A DNA stretch of 64,000 bases from Colius striatus (GCF_028858725.1 NC_084766.1:26643001-26707000), one strand, 5' to 3'. Shown: positions 33,158 through 48,090, counted from the stretch's first letter. Made by a program: numbers and translations. Notes: a model not told the origin generated them from the sequence alone.

Positions 33158-35523
33158 GGGAGGGCACATCCTTCCTCCTTTCAGGTTCCTTGGAACTGAG
33201 AGAAGCAAGCAGGATGTCCTCAGGCCTACAAAGGCAGGACTGGAGGAGAGTGCTGCTTTCCCTCAACATGGGGCTAATGCTGCGAGTGGCAGCGGCACAG
33301 GCAGGGCTGTGCTGGGCACCTCCCCTGGTCCTTGTGTCTGGGGCCCCACACTGCCAGCTTAGATCAGGGCGTTCGCTGCCAGCACTGCTGTGTGCACCTG
33401 GGCACAAGAAGCCTGCAGGGGTTTGTGCTTTTAAGCAGGCACTACAGGGAAGGCCTAATCAAGCACCACTGCCTTGCTGCAAAGCTCTGTGCTCACTTCC
33501 CAGCATGTGATGCTGCTTGTTCAAACATGCCTCTGGCACTAGTATTAGTTTCCTTCTGGGCTTTTCTGTGACACTCACTGGTTCAGTGACTGGGTGCTTC
33601 ACCTATTTTAAAGTTAATGACTGCTCTGAACAACCCTGGGAAGTGAGGGGGCAGGCACCATCCCACTCTACACCTGAAGAGTGAAAGCTCAGAGAGATTA
33701 GAAACAATGATCAGCTGCATCCTGCAGCATTTGGTGTTTTCAAAGGCTTCACCAAGAGCAACTGCAGCCCTCCACCTCAGCTCCCAGGCAAGTTAGGCTT
33801 CATTCTTTCAAGCCTGAAGCAGCCTCCCCAGCTGGAGGATCCTGATCAGCTCCACAGTAGATCCTGGACTACAAGCGAAGGCCCCAAGAAGTAAAGGGGA
33901 AAGATGACACTGCTATCGTGCAGTTCAGCTTGGTGCCATGAAGCCACAAGCAGAAGGAGGCCAGCTCTCACACTAGCTGATCTGAAGGCCCTTTGCTGCA
34001 GAATTCAGCAGTGTTTGATTCACCTCCTCTGCTGGAGCAGTTACAGGCAGTGTTGCAGGGAAAGGGAAGCAAAGGGGTGAGAAGCCTTTGCAAGCCAGAC
34101 AGCAACTTGCCTAAGGTCAAGGGATGGCTGGAGAGCACCTTCTGCATGGGTGCTATCTGGGATCCTCTTACATACATGTCATAAACCCCAAGGGGTGGGT
34201 ATGCCCAGAGAGGCTGCCCCAAAACTGCCACTGGAAAAGACTCTTCTCCTTTGCCATATTTGGGCATTGCCAGGCATAGCAAAGGCTGGAGAGGAAACAG
34301 GCTGGAGCTCTGAAAATGTTCCCTGGAGTGAGACCTGACTTGCCAGCCATGCACTTTGGCACTGGAGCGAAGGCAGAGCTGCAGCTCTTCACCTGCACAA
34401 ATGCAGCCTCTAAGCTGAAAAACTGGTGCTAAGCTCTAGAAACCAGAACTTTCTGTGCCTGCATTTCTACCTGAGCTACCCAGGTCCCTGCACAAGTGGC
34501 CTTGAAGGAAAATCATCTGCAGACTATTGCAAGACAATATAAAAAGAGCCATCCCAGTTTCCTGAGTAGTCAGCTCTGAAGGTGAATAGTGCTTGCAGTG
34601 CATGCTAGCCCAAGCAGATGTACTTAGTGGTGTTTTATGTGGCATGGGAGCAGAGCTCAGCTCTACCTTCAACTTCTGCCTTGAAGACCTGCTCCTCACC
34701 TGGGAGCATTGCATTGCTCATCTCACGTGGGCCAACCTGGGACAGACACTGCCCTGTAGCAGCATGTCCTCTACCCCTTCCCACCAGCCACACTACCATA
34801 GGGGATTTCCTGGCATGAACAGCAAAGTCCCTCATAGAAACAATGATGCTCAAAGCCATAGGAATGTCCTGTTCCTTCCAGATAAAATGTGCTCAACTCC
34901 TGATGTCTCTAAGCCTTCCTCACCCCCTTTTCCACAGCAGCTTCAGACCCTTTTGCCTTCTGCACAGCCTGGCAAAGAGATTTAGATGGCAGCTTGCAAC
35001 TTGCCTCTGCAGGCTGCTCGTGTGCTCTGAGCCCAGAGTTATCAGCCCTCATGTTATCTGAGCCCAGGTAATCATCTTCTCTGAAAACACGAGGGACTAT
35101 TTCCCTTTCATTAACAGTTCCTTTCTTTCCTCAAGAGTTCCTCATACAGCTGTATTTTTTCCACCTTTTTATTCCCTCAAATTTTGAACCATGGGAAGCA
35201 AAACACACTCTGGCTACTGTTCAGCAATAAACCAGATAGGAGTGAGCTGAAGCTTTCATTCTTAAATTAGAGAAACCCAAGTCAGGCAACTGAAGGCAGT
35301 TCAGTAACACACTGGAATTCGCCAGGACATCACTCACAACACGCTGGATTGCTTCCTGTGATTTGGCTGACACAAAAGGCAGTGAAGAGGTGTTTGCCAC
35401 AGTGTGTTTTGCTTTGGTGGGCTACAAGAGAAAAGGCAATTTGAAGAGATGATGGAAACTAAACCTGACTGAGAGCTTTCTTTACTGAAAGCTGCTAATT
35501 TTTGAAACCAGACCTTTAATGGG

Positions 35524-35600
35524 AACCTGCTTTGGCAGGGGTTGCACTAGATGATCTCTACAGGTCCATTCCAGCCCCTACCATTCTGTGATTCTATGAA
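35524..35600 (+). mobile_element. CR1 LINE 3' end fragment
   Basis: CTGCTTTGGCAGGGGTTGCA, TAGATGATCTCTACAGG and CCATTCTGTGATTCTATGAA follow the order of the avian CR1 terminus. Confidence 0.9.
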
Positions 35601-38600
35601 ACACAATTTCTGAGACTCTTCTGGGGAAGGTCCTTGAGGTCTGGAAAGGACTCCACTGCATATTTTGACTGGAGAGATTAACAGCCCAAAGCGGCCACTA
35701 ACCTGCACTTGGGACTGTCTTAGTGAGAAGATGTGAATCTCAAGCTCAGGTGTTTCAGGCCCAGCCCAGCTGTACTCTCTCAGGGCTGAGCTTCTGGGAG
35801 CCCCAGGATTCCTCCCCTTGCTGTAACAGATTGATGTCAACAGGTCTGTGCTCTGCTCTCCAGGCTTTCACATGACTTGAGCAATAGATTTTGGCAGGAC
35901 CTCCATCTAATCTGTCTTCTTGATACTATATTTGCTGAAGGAGCATTTTCTGTGGTGGGCAGGGAAGGAGTCATATTTTGGTGATGAATGTCAGACCAGA
36001 ACCAAGTGAGGCTATTTCCCAGGTCAGCAACATGTTTGTTGGGGCCTGTGGGTTATCCAGCACCGTGGTGCAATGGATGCTGCCAGCTAAGCCAGCTTCT
36101 AGGAGACCATACCAAAGCACTGCATCTCAAAACAAGAGTTTCCATCTTCACCTGAGTCAGCAAGGTGGGGCTGTGGCATCAGATGGGGCTGGCAAGGCGC
36201 TTGGACCCTCAGGGGTGTTCTGTATAGCCAAGGCAAACACTCAGAGCTCACATACTGAAACACACCCCAGGGTGACTAAGGGTTTTCTGCACCAGTCTAC
36301 CCTTCCACCCCACTGCTGATGCACCAGCACATGTCACTCTGCCTGGCTTTCCCCTGGCACAGGATGCAAGAACCCAGGGGCTCAGATGAGGATCCTCAGC
36401 TGGTTTCTACCCTCCAGGATGATCGTGCAGCATGGGGCTGCCAGGAGAGGCTCCTGCGCTCCCATGTCTTGAGCACACGGCCAGCTGCAGCACACTCAAG
36501 CCCAGTCAGGAAAATTAAGAGCCAGAAAAACACAATGCAGAGTCTGAGTGACACCAACTTGCACTGTTCTTTCACCCCCTATGAACTAAGCTCACATGCA
36601 GGATGTTGGTGTGATGAGCTACTGGCTGGGACAGAACAGTGCCAGCCACAGCAGCTGTAACTCATGCCCTGACTTGTCTCTTTGAGCATTAAATTGGTGC
36701 TACCACGTACCAAATTCCAGTTGCCAGCACAATTGCAGTTGGCTCAGCACAGACTGGTGGGATCAGGCTTTGTCTTTGGCTCTCTACCAATGCCATCAGA
36801 AGAAAGGACCAAATGCACCAATGCATGAGGTGCAAAGCCTGGATGTTGAGACTGGTACCACAACCACGGTTACAACCAGAACAAGCCATCTGGCCTACCC
36901 AGGACCACAGAAGGCAAGTGTGGCGGAGAAATTGCCTTCCAAAACATGCCTGGAAGCCCCACCCCGGATTAGCTGCTTGGCCACCGGACAGCAGTTGAAC
37001 AAGGCCACTTGCCTGGTAACTATTGTTTTGCTGATGGACTGGGAACACGTTCATCTTTCAGAACACCCGTGGACATCCTGTCCCGGGCCTGCTGCAGTGC
37101 CAGCAGGGTCAGTCGCGCAGCCCGCCTCGGACATCCTGCCCAGGCAGCTCTGCTGGGAACTTTCGGAAGCAATACTTTCCTTCTGGGTCACCAGATCAGG
37201 TATTTCCAAGGAAATGCTGATGCTCATCCTGTGTGCAGGACTGGGCAGCCCTCCCTTCCCACAGGCAGGCGGATGTGGGGCAGTTTGCATGTGAGCAGCA
37301 CTGACATTGCTCTGCAGGAAGATGCAACCAGGCACCCCAAGGCCAAGTGAGGAGTGATTTTACCAGTATGTCTCCAAACAGAGGACTGCTTGACTTGCCC
37401 TGGCAAGCCTGTCATGTCTTCCAGTCATTCACTACCTTTGCCATCAAGAAGCTTTTTCTCAAGCCAGGTTAACTCTCCCTTGCTGCAGTCTGAACCCTCA
37501 ACTTTGCAGTGACCACTGTGGGTAAGATAGTTTCTTTTCTTCTTGCAGTAGCATTCAAGATGTTCAGAGGCTGTCCCCTCCTGCCTCAGCTTTTGCTGCA
37601 CACAGATGCATTTGGAAGGTGTTGCCATAAAATCCCAAGGCCCTCCTTTCTCCAAAGCCTAGTCAGTACAAAGTTTTCTTTCTGGCTCAGAAGGAGTTAT
37701 TTCAAAGGGCCGTCTAGGGCTCTTATCCAAACCCCAAAGATTTTCAGTTTCATCAGCAAATGAGGGATTTTTGATATTTCTAAGTCACTATTTCTCAGTG
37801 CATACATCGTGCCACTAACCAGATCATGATTCTGACCCCCTCTTCTTGCCCCAGAAGCCAGCAGCCACCCTCAAAGACAGCTGTAATAGCTACTAAATAC
37901 ACACAGAACCCCGTTATGCCTCCAAAGCACTCACTGTAGGGCTGCACCCAAGAGGGAGTGCCCACAGAGATCAGGAGACAAAGCTAACAATGTGATTAGT
38001 ATGTTACTCAGCATCCTGTCCATCGCCTGAATGTGGTTTTTTGCTTTTTGACTGCATAAGCCAGCTCAGCTTTTGTTAGTAAGCAGCACGTGGTCAGCCT
38101 GTGCAGGCCCTGGGTTCTTCCTCCCATGGCCTAGAAGAGGTTGTACAAATTGGAACACAGTGCTGGCTGTGAGAGGCAGGAGGTGAAAGGTAGGAAGTGT
38201 GCATGTGGCTCCCACCCATGTACTGAGCTGCTGTGGTAGGATCCTGGCCAGGAACAGTTTGTCATTTTAAGCCAGATAAATTTTGTCTGTTAATTGTGAG
38301 GAAAAACAATTGGAGTAGACTGAACTTTTGTGGGGTTTTGTTTTGTTTGGGTTTTTTTAAGGAGGAAAAAATTACACATGCAAAGAAAAAACAAGGCTGG
38401 CTTATCAACCTTGCCAGCTCCCTCTCCCTCAAATCCAATGTGATCGGTGCCTGGGCAATAGCTGGTCACTCCCTTACACAATCTTTCATCAGCACAGATG
38501 GACTCAAATCCCCTGCTGCTTTACCAAATGCCTGATAGTGTCAACCACAATGTATGGAGCAATGTCACTGCACAGATGCTTTCTGGCCTCCACCCACTCT

Positions 38601-41600
38601 GTCTCCCTCTCAGCCACAGCACCTCTCCTTGCAGGCGTGGGCAGCCGTGGCTCAGCCATCCCATCTGCAGGCACCTCAGGGAAAGGCTATGAGAACACAA
38701 AAAGGGTTCAATTGCCAAGATCTGTCTTTAAATCTGCTATCCTTTCCCCACTTAATTCTCAACAAGGTGGAGAAAATCACACCAGTGTTGTTCAGTCAGG
38801 CAGTGGTTGCTCTGACTCTCCTCATCCTGAAGTGAGCATATGCCCTACATCACTACACATCCAACTTAACTGCATCTTGTACTTCCATTGAGGTGAATGC
38901 CGTGGTGTTAAATGCATTGGTAGAAACATTATTAGAAAGTCGATTTCCCAGCAGGGATATACCACTCCAGAACATCTATGAAGAGCACATGTGGATACTG
39001 GCACAGCTCAGACATGACTCACAGAATGATTATGTTTTACATGTGAAACTACGATGTCTCATTTCAGTCATGTTAACAATGAGCACTTCCACATTACAGA
39101 CAGCAGAAAGCTCAGTAGTTGCCAGACACTTCCACACTTTGATGCTGAACAATAACAGAGCAAAAAGAAACTGCCATTGCAGGCTGGGAATTTGGTTGAT
39201 CTGAGATCTTCTACTCCAGCAGTGTCTTGCCTTAGTGACAAATTCACAGTCCTATGTCAGGAGACCTGCAGGCCCAAGTATCTGCTTAAACAGGACTCCA
39301 AAACACTGGATGGGATTGGAGATTTGTGTGATACTGGACTATTGTTTTGCTAACTAGTTACAGCTGTTTGTATTCAAACAGCTGGGGAGGATCAGTAGTT
39401 AAAAACTGGCTTTTGTAGCTAAAATGTCACAATAGTAAAAAAAAGCAAAACTTTATTCCATTGCCTGAAATCTCAGCCTTTTTAGAAGACACACTATGGT
39501 TCCTTAAATGAACTCGCCCTGAAAGCCCTTGAAGAATGGACAGAGGTTGTGGAAGGGGGCAAGCGCAAGAGCACTTCCACTGCAATGCCCCATTTCCTTG
39601 ACTCTCACTAGGATGAGTCCCTGCCAGTGTCTGTAGGAAGAATCAGGCCCTCTTACTTCATTACCTGGTGGCTCTAGAATAGAGCAGAAGAAACACCACA
39701 AATGCTTTGGGAAGCAGTAAGCTCAGTCTTGGCTTGCTAGTCATAAACCTAAAAACAGCCAAGAGACACGCACACACACAAATATGTTGGCTGCAGAGTA
39801 CTGCTGGCTAACCAGGCTTTTCCAAAAGAGTTTAAATAAATAAAAATCAGAAGGGAAAAAAAAAGCAAAGCCATATAAGAAAACAAACTGCCCCACTCCG
39901 TCGAGTATTTCCATGAGGCTCGTTCTTTCAGCAGCCACAGCACCAGCTCAGAGCCATTGTCATCCAAGGGAAGGACTCAGAGACCAGCCGACTGCCACAT
40001 GCACCCATGTTTAATAATTCTCATGTGCTCTTTGCTCAGTCTCCTCTCCTTGCCAACAAAAGAAAACATCTTTAAGATCTTTATTTCCTTCAAGAGTTTT
40101 TAAACTGAATGCTGAGAAGAAAAACACTGAAAAGGCTCAGTGGGGTAAGAGTGATGTAACATGCACTGCTGTAGCTAAAGTACCCAACACACATGTTAAG
40201 GCTCTGAAGCCACGTGGTTTTCATTTGGGATGTGTGGGGTGAATACACACTCTTGCTGCCTTTGTAACATAAGCACAACAAAGGAAGGCTTTGTTTGAAA
40301 GCCAAGGGACAGCCTCTCTGCACACTCAAAGGCTAAGTTAAAACGTAATGGGAGCTGTGAGTCATAGCTGTGAGGCCCCTGCTCATAGACACAAAAATCC
40401 CCTCTGCTGCAGCAGGCAGCTAGGAGCAAAGACAGCTTCCAGTTCCACATGGGAGACTGTCAGCGTCCAGGACTAGCAGCAAATACAAGGCTGAGCTCAG
40501 AGCATGTGTTGTAGAAGACTTACTGTGCAAACACATCGCTTTCAGTCAACATTCCTTCCTGTAACTCCTTCAGAGCTTGATATCATAACCCTGCACTCAT
40601 TCCAAGGGCATGAAGCAGCTATGGACGTCGGCCAAGCACCTTCACATCATCTTTTGACTTTGGCTGCAGAAGAGCATGGGCATGATACTTAGACTGAGCA
40701 TAGCCAGTTCACCAGGTAAGACCACAGTAGAGATCTATGTCCTTCAGTCCAGTACCTAGCATGCCAGACAACTTAGGTCACTGTGTTGGACTAGGGGAGA
40801 GTCAGCTGTTAAGGTTCCAGCTACCCAAAGCACAGACACTCATCTCATCCTTTGCCCTGCTAGCCTGGGAGGAAAAGATAAGGGTCTTCTTCAATTATCA
40901 TGAATGGGTTGTAATCTGCAGTGCAAAAGTGGCTGTGCTGCAGAAAATCCAAGTGTTTTCTCCCACATTGCAAACAGTTCCAAGGTATTCAGTTGCTAAA
41001 TCTCCAGAGGCCTTTAGAAATCAAACTCTCATCTGAAACCAGTAGCAGTCAGGTAGTGGGAAGCACTATACGGTGACTATTAGGTGTCACAGTTTAAGCT
41101 TCAGAATGTCTTCTTAGCTCCATCTCTGGTATGTATCAGCATTCTACAAGAGCTTAAAATCACTGAAAAAAGAGGTCTGAAAAAGCAATAGTCTCTCCCC
41201 TCTGGCTACTCACATGGCCTACACTGCACCTGGATGGTTTCTGGCAAGTTGCAGCTTACCTTGTTTTGAAAAGCTTCCAGCAAATCTCCATCTTTGTCTC
41301 CCATGGCAGTCTAGACTACTGCTTAACTACCTCTACCTGTAGGAAAGTCTCCTTATCGCTGCATGCTCTTCCTCCAAAACATGCTGTAGGCCCGCTTGGG
41401 ATTCAGGCACATGTAGGTGGTATCTTGTCATAGGGAGCTACTTTCATCCCTGCAGGCAGTATGGGAACAGTTTGCTCCCACTCCTCGTCAGGTGCTCTTT
41501 GAGCATCACCAAATCCCCTGCAGATTAGAGGAACTGAGAGCCAGGCACTCTGAAGTTGATTATCACTGTTTTCATTTGGGTTTGGCCACAAACTCTTATC

Positions 41601-44308
41601 TTTTGAACTGATGGCGCCTACCATGCCTTGAGACAGCCCTGAGAAAGGCGAAGTTGGTTACACAGGTGGCTCAGCTGACACCTTCTGTCACTTTTCTGCT
41701 CAGCCACAAGAACCTTCTCTACGTGCTCTTCCTCCTGGTTTTGAAAGTGAAGGAACAGTACATTTTTCTTTGCCAGGCAACTGAAATAACCATATGAAGT
41801 GGAGTCTGTGCCTAACAGGGCTTAAATTCTGGAACAGTTGGCCTCAACTGTCCTCATCCTTGCCAACACCATGCTTGGTTTTTCCAAGCTACATGCATGG
41901 CAGTGGGGTGCTTCAGATGTTTTCCCTATAAATGCTGAAAAAGCATCTCTGCCTTGAGGCAAAATATCACCGATATAAGTAACGTGCTAGATCAGCCTGA
42001 AAAACCTGCCTCTGGAAGAGGGATAATAATGAAAGGCGGTGGGGGGGAAAAAAAAGAGAAAGTGCTTCATTTACACATGGGAGGATGGCAATGAACCAGC
42101 TCTGTCAGCTTTGATCTGGGCTGGCTTGAGAGGCGTGCCAGGTAATGCTGTGAGCTGAGCTTTGCTAGAGCAGAGCAGACGTTTGAACTGACTGGGATGG
42201 GAAGAAGGGGTCACACCTCCCAACACGGATGGGGATCCAGAATAGATGAGAAAAAGAATGATGTGTACATGCAGTAACAGGTACTGAGAGCTCTAGCAGG
42301 ACATTCTGGCAGCCAGGACTGCTGCTCTGGCGACTCCCTCTGCCACCATCCCTTCCCATCACTGCTACCCATAGAGCCTCTGCTCAGAGAGTTTCACCCA
42401 GCAGTTCTGCTTTCTGTGGGTTTTTCAGGGGTTTTTGTACAAACATGAAAACTCTATACATGGCTGGCTTATAAAAGACATTACTTCCTTTCAATCTGTT
42501 TGCCTCTGCTGTCAAACATGATCATCAAGAGGTTCTCCAGGCACTTCCAGGCCTTTGCTCTTCCTCAGACACCTGGAAGAGGGGTGATCTAGGGTTTTCC
42601 CAATCTGATCAAGGTATTTCTGGCAAGTTCTCCTTCAGAGCAGCAAGTGCAGCTGTTGCTGCTGTTAGCAAAGCTTGGACCTGTTGGATCCTCTCTGCCA
42701 TCACTCCCTGCCTAGACCCCAACTGTACCAAGCAGTGAGATAAAAGCAATTTTATATTAAATGCCAAAAGAGAGATGCTTTTAGCACCAATCTTCTAAAC
42801 TGAAACCATTTCCAAATTAAACCTTCACAATGGCACTATTTTTGCTTTGCAAGCTCTGTCTGACCCTAACTGCTGGGAAGGTTTACTAAAGTGAGCCACA
42901 CTACTCTCCTTCTGGCATTTCTGCTGCAAGGCTCAAGATCTCCTAGTGAGAGCCCATCAAGAAGCTTTTTAAAATCACATCAAATCTGGATGGGGGAATG
43001 ACCCCTGGAGCACTTACCGGCTACACGACTTTGCAGGTGCTCATTAAACTTCACAGTTCTGCTATCACTGTGATGCAGAGGAGGCTATATTCAGCCACTC
43101 ACCACTGAAGCACAGCCATGAAGTCTGCAAAACACAGAATGAATGAGGAAGTTCAGGCAGAAGATAGATTCATAATACAGTTACCTAAATTAGGCATTGA
43201 TTAAAAGAGAGATTAACTCACCCCCTTACCTTATAAAATGATCATAAAAGCTCAAGAGACTAGAAATAATCAGCTTTGAAGTGATTAGCAATCAGTCAAA
43301 ACGCGGCTTCTCTCATGGGAAAGTTCGAATCGCACCGTGGGTCTGCCGGTGTTGCAGACACACCAGCAAGCAAGGACCTCCCTCCTCTGACTCCATCCTC
43401 ACACACCAGCCTTCTCCTTTTAAAATGGATTAGGGTCAAATTAGCAGCTGCATAAATGCAAGGGCTGGGACAGTTTTGTCTGGGATTGGTTTGTCTCAGA
43501 AAAGGCATCTAGCTCCTGTTAGCAGCTTGCGAGGTGGAAATACTTGCTCGGGGAGCTGAGTTTAAAGAGCTAATGTGAGAAACAGAAAATGTAGGAGAAG
43601 AGGCAGGAAATAAGTCTCAGAGCATACAGGAAGATGTGAAATGCAGAACCACAAAAGATAAAACTAACATATTTTAGGAGAGAGAAGTTAAGAAATTTTT
43701 AGCTGAAACAGGAAACAAAGCTCAGTCCTCCAAGCAGAAGCAGGAGAGGCTGGGCCCGACAAGCTAGTCACAAACACCTTTCCCAGCTGTGCACAAGTGG
43801 GCTGGGTTACAGGAATCCACCACCCTCATTACCAGCCACAATCACCACTTCAGACCCTCTGTCTTCATCCAAGTGATGACGAAATAGCTGTTCTGTGGGC
43901 TGAGCTGGGCTTTGGATCTGGGCCCTCTAAGGGCGCGGTATTGGGCTGCGAGGCCCCTGCTCTCCTGAACCCCCTCACTTCAGCAGCTGTTGTGAAGAGG
44001 ATGGCTCAGCCCTCCCTCCTCCCACGTACCTGCTCTGACCAGACTGTGTACTGTTTCACTTCTCTGTTTCCGTTTTCAACGTGAGGATAAATCAGGCAAA
44101 GGGGCCCTGCCCCGACCTCTCCGTGCTGCTCACGCCTCTGCCCAACATGGCCACCACACTACCAGCAGCAGCACAGACTGCCGAGCACAGGAGCAAGGCA
44201 CCTTGGATCCACACTGGGATATCCTAGCGGATGCTTGTTAGCCCTCATGGGCTGCAATGCCTGGTTTCATGGTAGCTCCAGGCCAGTTAGGTACAGCAGG
44301 CGCTTCTG

Positions 44309-44428
44309 CCTGGACATGTTCCTGTGTGACCTGATCTAGGTGACCCTGCTTCTGCAGGGGGGTTGGACTGGATGATCTCTAAAGGTCCCTTCCAACCCCT
44401 ACCATTCTATGATTCCATGATTCTATGA
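44309..44428 (+). mobile_element. CR1 LINE 3' end fragment
   Basis: CTGGACATGTTCCTGTGTGA, then CTGATCTAGGTGACCCTGCT, TTGGACTGGATGATCTCTAA and the terminal ATTCTATGATTCCATGATTC. It is a well-preserved, 5'-truncated CR1 tail. Confidence 0.95.
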
Positions 44429-47329
44429 AAGGAACTATCAAGTGTCATGCGAGCACTGCTTTAAACGAGTTTTAAACCTCAAAAGAGAGAGAGCTTGAGT
44501 CAGGGTGTCCCTCTAATATATGTGTAGAGATTTTGGAGAGACTTTGACTGGAACTTAGGTGATGGCCTATGGTCACTCCAAGAAGCCCCTCTCAGCAGTG
44601 GGGTGCGTCTGTGCTGCATCTTCACATGACAGCACAAAACTCCTCTAGCTCCCCCAAAGGCAGTTCCAGCAACACAGCATGGCACCTGTTGTGGGCAGGA
44701 GCCCCCTATCCACATCAGAAATCAAACAGGCCCCTGCTCCACTGAAGCTCAGCATCTACTCTGACCTTCAGGTCATGGCAGTATGACATGTTTGTTTTGC
44801 TGAACTGTGCCTATTAAGGTTGGTTCTGCCAACTTCACATGGCCCATGTGTATGTGTAAGTCAAAATAAGCAAGAAAATAACAAAAAAAGCATGGCCTGT
44901 GGCAGCTGCACCCCTGGGCCAGTTCTCCATCTCTCAAGCTGCTTGAAGCTTAGCCACCTGCCTCTCTTCCTATTGACTATGCTGAGGAGTGAACTGGCAG
45001 AAGGTTTTGCTTATACAGCTGAGCCCACATGGCTGCAAAAGCTGGAATTCATGGTTGGGCACTCAACGATGCTGCCCAGTCCACACCCTGGCCATCCTCC
45101 TTTCCTTCTTCCAGCCTGGAAACCAGAGTCTCTACCTCTCTCCACCACCCGACAATTACATGTGCTGATGGAAAGTATGCTGCTTGGCAGGAAACCTGCT
45201 TTTTCCTTGGTATAAACTAATTATAATAACACTTAGGAGGGAAATACCTGGCCCACCCAACAGCCCATTTTAGAGGAATCTGAGGGAATAGAAGCTTTTT
45301 TTCAGCTTCCTTTTCCACTGCACCACTGCTATAGATTGCAATTCTGCAGAGCAAAGCGTGCAGGGCAGGACGGGACAGCAAGAAGACTTGTGCAGACTCT
45401 TCATGGAGTTCATGTACTTTATCAGTGCTCGCAAGAATTGCTTCTTAATGTTCACCTTGCTGACAGAGGCTTAGAGAAAAACTTAGAGGAAGTTTTGCCA
45501 GGACAGTTGTATGAAAGAGGATGCAGATGTGTCAGGAGAAAACAATACAACTGGAAAAATAAAAGAACTCTTTTGCTGTGTATCCATTGCACTCAGGTAG
45601 CTAATTTAAGCTATCAGAAAAAAGAAAAGAAAGGAAAAGCACACCACACCATAACCCACTGTGTGCCTCCTGATATCTCACTATCTGCATTCATTTATTT
45701 GCAGGCAAGCTCCAAGATACAATAACAACATTCAGCAGGGAGACAGAGGCAAAAAATAGCCTCAAATTATCTTTTTGAAAGCCATATATTTTTTGCTTAA
45801 AAAACAAACTCAGAGATTAGTTAGATGAGCTCATGGTACGCCAGTATTAGGTTAGATTCCCTCTCCCTGTTACTCACTGCCACGTAGGAAGAACCACAAG
45901 CACCAGCATCCCTCGGAGGCCACTGTGCTACAAAGGCACACCGAAGCCCTTACTGCCATGGAGAGAAACAACAAAAACCAAAATGGGAGTAGGATGTGCA
46001 GCTTTGGTGGCCCTGGTCATCAGACAGCCTGAAACAATCCCTCAGGAAATCCAAATCCTCCAGTTTCCAACCAAGGTATTTATTCTAACTTGTGGGGGAG
46101 AAAAGAAAATGAAAAAAAAAAGGTGGGGGGAAGGCTGCTCTTAGCATATTGTAACGGTATGAGCAACAAAAAAGGAAGACAGTTAAATGGGGACAGGCCA
46201 CTGCCTGAGCTCTTGATAAACAGGTATGATGCCTCTGACATGCACGGGTCACTCCTTCCTTGCAGATGCCACTGGTGCAAACACACATCAGTGTGTTCTG
46301 CACACCTGAGTCACAAAAAAGAAGTATCACCTACCAGCTGGGACCCAAAAAGCTCTCAGGGCTGATCCCAGTACTGACACTGGCTCTGACCTTTGGCAAA
46401 TCAATTCACCTCCCTCCAAATCTGTGGCAATCACAGTATGTGCCTTTCCTATGTAGGACCAGTGTGAAGTGTCTATGGCACTGAAAACAGGTTGAAGAGA
46501 AGGCCTTCAGTTTCTATTTCTAATTTCCATGCTCTGCTTTTCTTCAAGGACTGAAGCAACACCTTTGACATATATTAAAGATAACCTGGTTTTAAAAAAC
46601 AGATGCCAGCCAGAGCTGCAGAAAAGCATTACTATCATCACTGTCATCACCAAACTGAGCTCATAAACCTCACAAAACAAGCCATACTACTCTACAGCCC
46701 CTCTCCTGTCCAAGTCTTGCTTGTCTCTTGCCTGGCAACTCACGCCAAACTCTCATTCCTGAAGCCTATGTACTGGGTATGGTTTAGGCCTAGAGCACTC
46801 ATTAAAAACGCGTTAATAGCAATATTTGCTTAGAGACATTGCTAGAGCTCATTTTGCATGACCACAAAACAGACAGCACTAGCAACATGTCCTGTTTTTG
46901 TTTTTAATATGTCAGTTCCCAAGAGAATCGCGTCAGTGGGTGATTGCCAAGCTGAAGATGCCAAGGCCACCAAGGCTCTGGCTCTGTGTGTCAGCTTTAC
47001 AGTTTTACTTCCCATCTCCCAGTATTGACTCACTCTGATCTGATCTACAAATACCTACTGGCCACCTTCAGAAAGAAGAACATGAATAGCACACATGAAT
47101 AGCAGCTTTACTAAAAACATTGCTCCTCTTTATACTCATTAGAGACATGTACTGCATCTCAGAAGAAAGGCAAGGATGTTTTCTAACAAGCTAAGCCCGA
47201 ACTACGCAATACTTCACATGTAGCAGAGCTCAGCGATGCAGCCTGCATGGGCTGTATATGCCTGAGATTACCACTGCCCTGAAGACCCCACAAGCTGCTG
47301 TCACCATCGAAAAGCGGTGCCTGCGTGCT

Positions 47330-48090
47330 CTGTTCAGCCTAACTTGACGGCGCAGAGGCTTCCCATGTGCTCACAGACGGGGGCTGCAGACACTACTCCT
47401 GCAGCCCACGGCTCCCCACCCCGAGCTGCCTCCGGCTCCCGGCTCTTGCTGGGCTGCTGGGAGAGGACAGCCGAAAGATGTGCAGAAACTTTGGTGGGCA
47501 CCGTAATCTGCCTCAGGGGCTGGATTCGGCCCGATGCCCGAATGCTCACCGAGGCGAGCTGCTTACGCCGGGCGAGAACGCAAAAGTTACTTCGTCAAGA
47601 GAGAGCGGGGACAGCCACGCTAACGCGACCTGTTGCCGGCGGACCCTGGCGCCCGCCGGCCTGGTTCCCGCGGCTTTGCTCTCCGAACGCGCCGCGGCAA
47701 GCACGGGCAAAACGTGAGCGCTCACCCCACGCCCCCTCCGTCTGTTCAAGGTCCCCGCTGCCCCGGAGGAGACTTACCGTGCCGGGGCCGGGCCGGGGCC
47801 GCCGTCCCAGAGCGCGGCGCGGCGCGCAGAGCGGCGGCTGTCGGGGCGGCGGCCGCTCCCCGGGCGTCCCGCGGCACGGCGGCTCCGCTCGCCGAGGGGC
47901 AGGCGGGGCCGCCCAGCCCGCCCGCTGCGGGTTTCCTCCTCTTTCTAGTTTGGTTTGGTTTTTTGTTGTTTCCCTCCTCCTTCAAACCACCCCCGCCAGC
48001 CCTAGGAGCCGAGCCATCCGCTGGTGGGGTGCAGGCTGCTCTCTGGGCTCCCTCCCGGCTTCCCCATGAGCTTCCCAGACGGTTTTGCAC
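47330..48090 (-). promoter_or_regulatory. ITPRIP: ITPRIP CpG-island promoter and non-coding exon 1
   Basis: Very CpG-rich, densest at 47,640-47,930. On the minus strand GGCACG|GTAAGTC forms a strong donor, so a non-coding exon ends at 47778. It is placed in 5' UTR because no upstream open frame joins the ITPRIP frame. The start site was not resolved (probably 47.85-48.07 kb). Open frames through this island on both strands are composition artefacts. Confidence 0.75.

Larger units (their letters stand above)
32863..47777 (-). other. ITPRIP intron 1
   Basis: 14.9 kb between the non-coding exon 1 donor and the coding exon acceptor. It contains two short CR1 tails (35524-35600, 44309-44428) and no convincing coding exon. 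Many open frames occur because the sequence is moderately GC-rich, but none shows domain-like sequence. Confidence 0.75.

Noticed and set aside
47317-48069. 250-codon plus-strand open frame and several overlapping frames in the ITPRIP CpG island
   Set aside because: High GC removes stop codons in all frames. The Arg/Pro/Gly/Ala composition is typical of CpG islands, and no frame joins a neighbouring exon.
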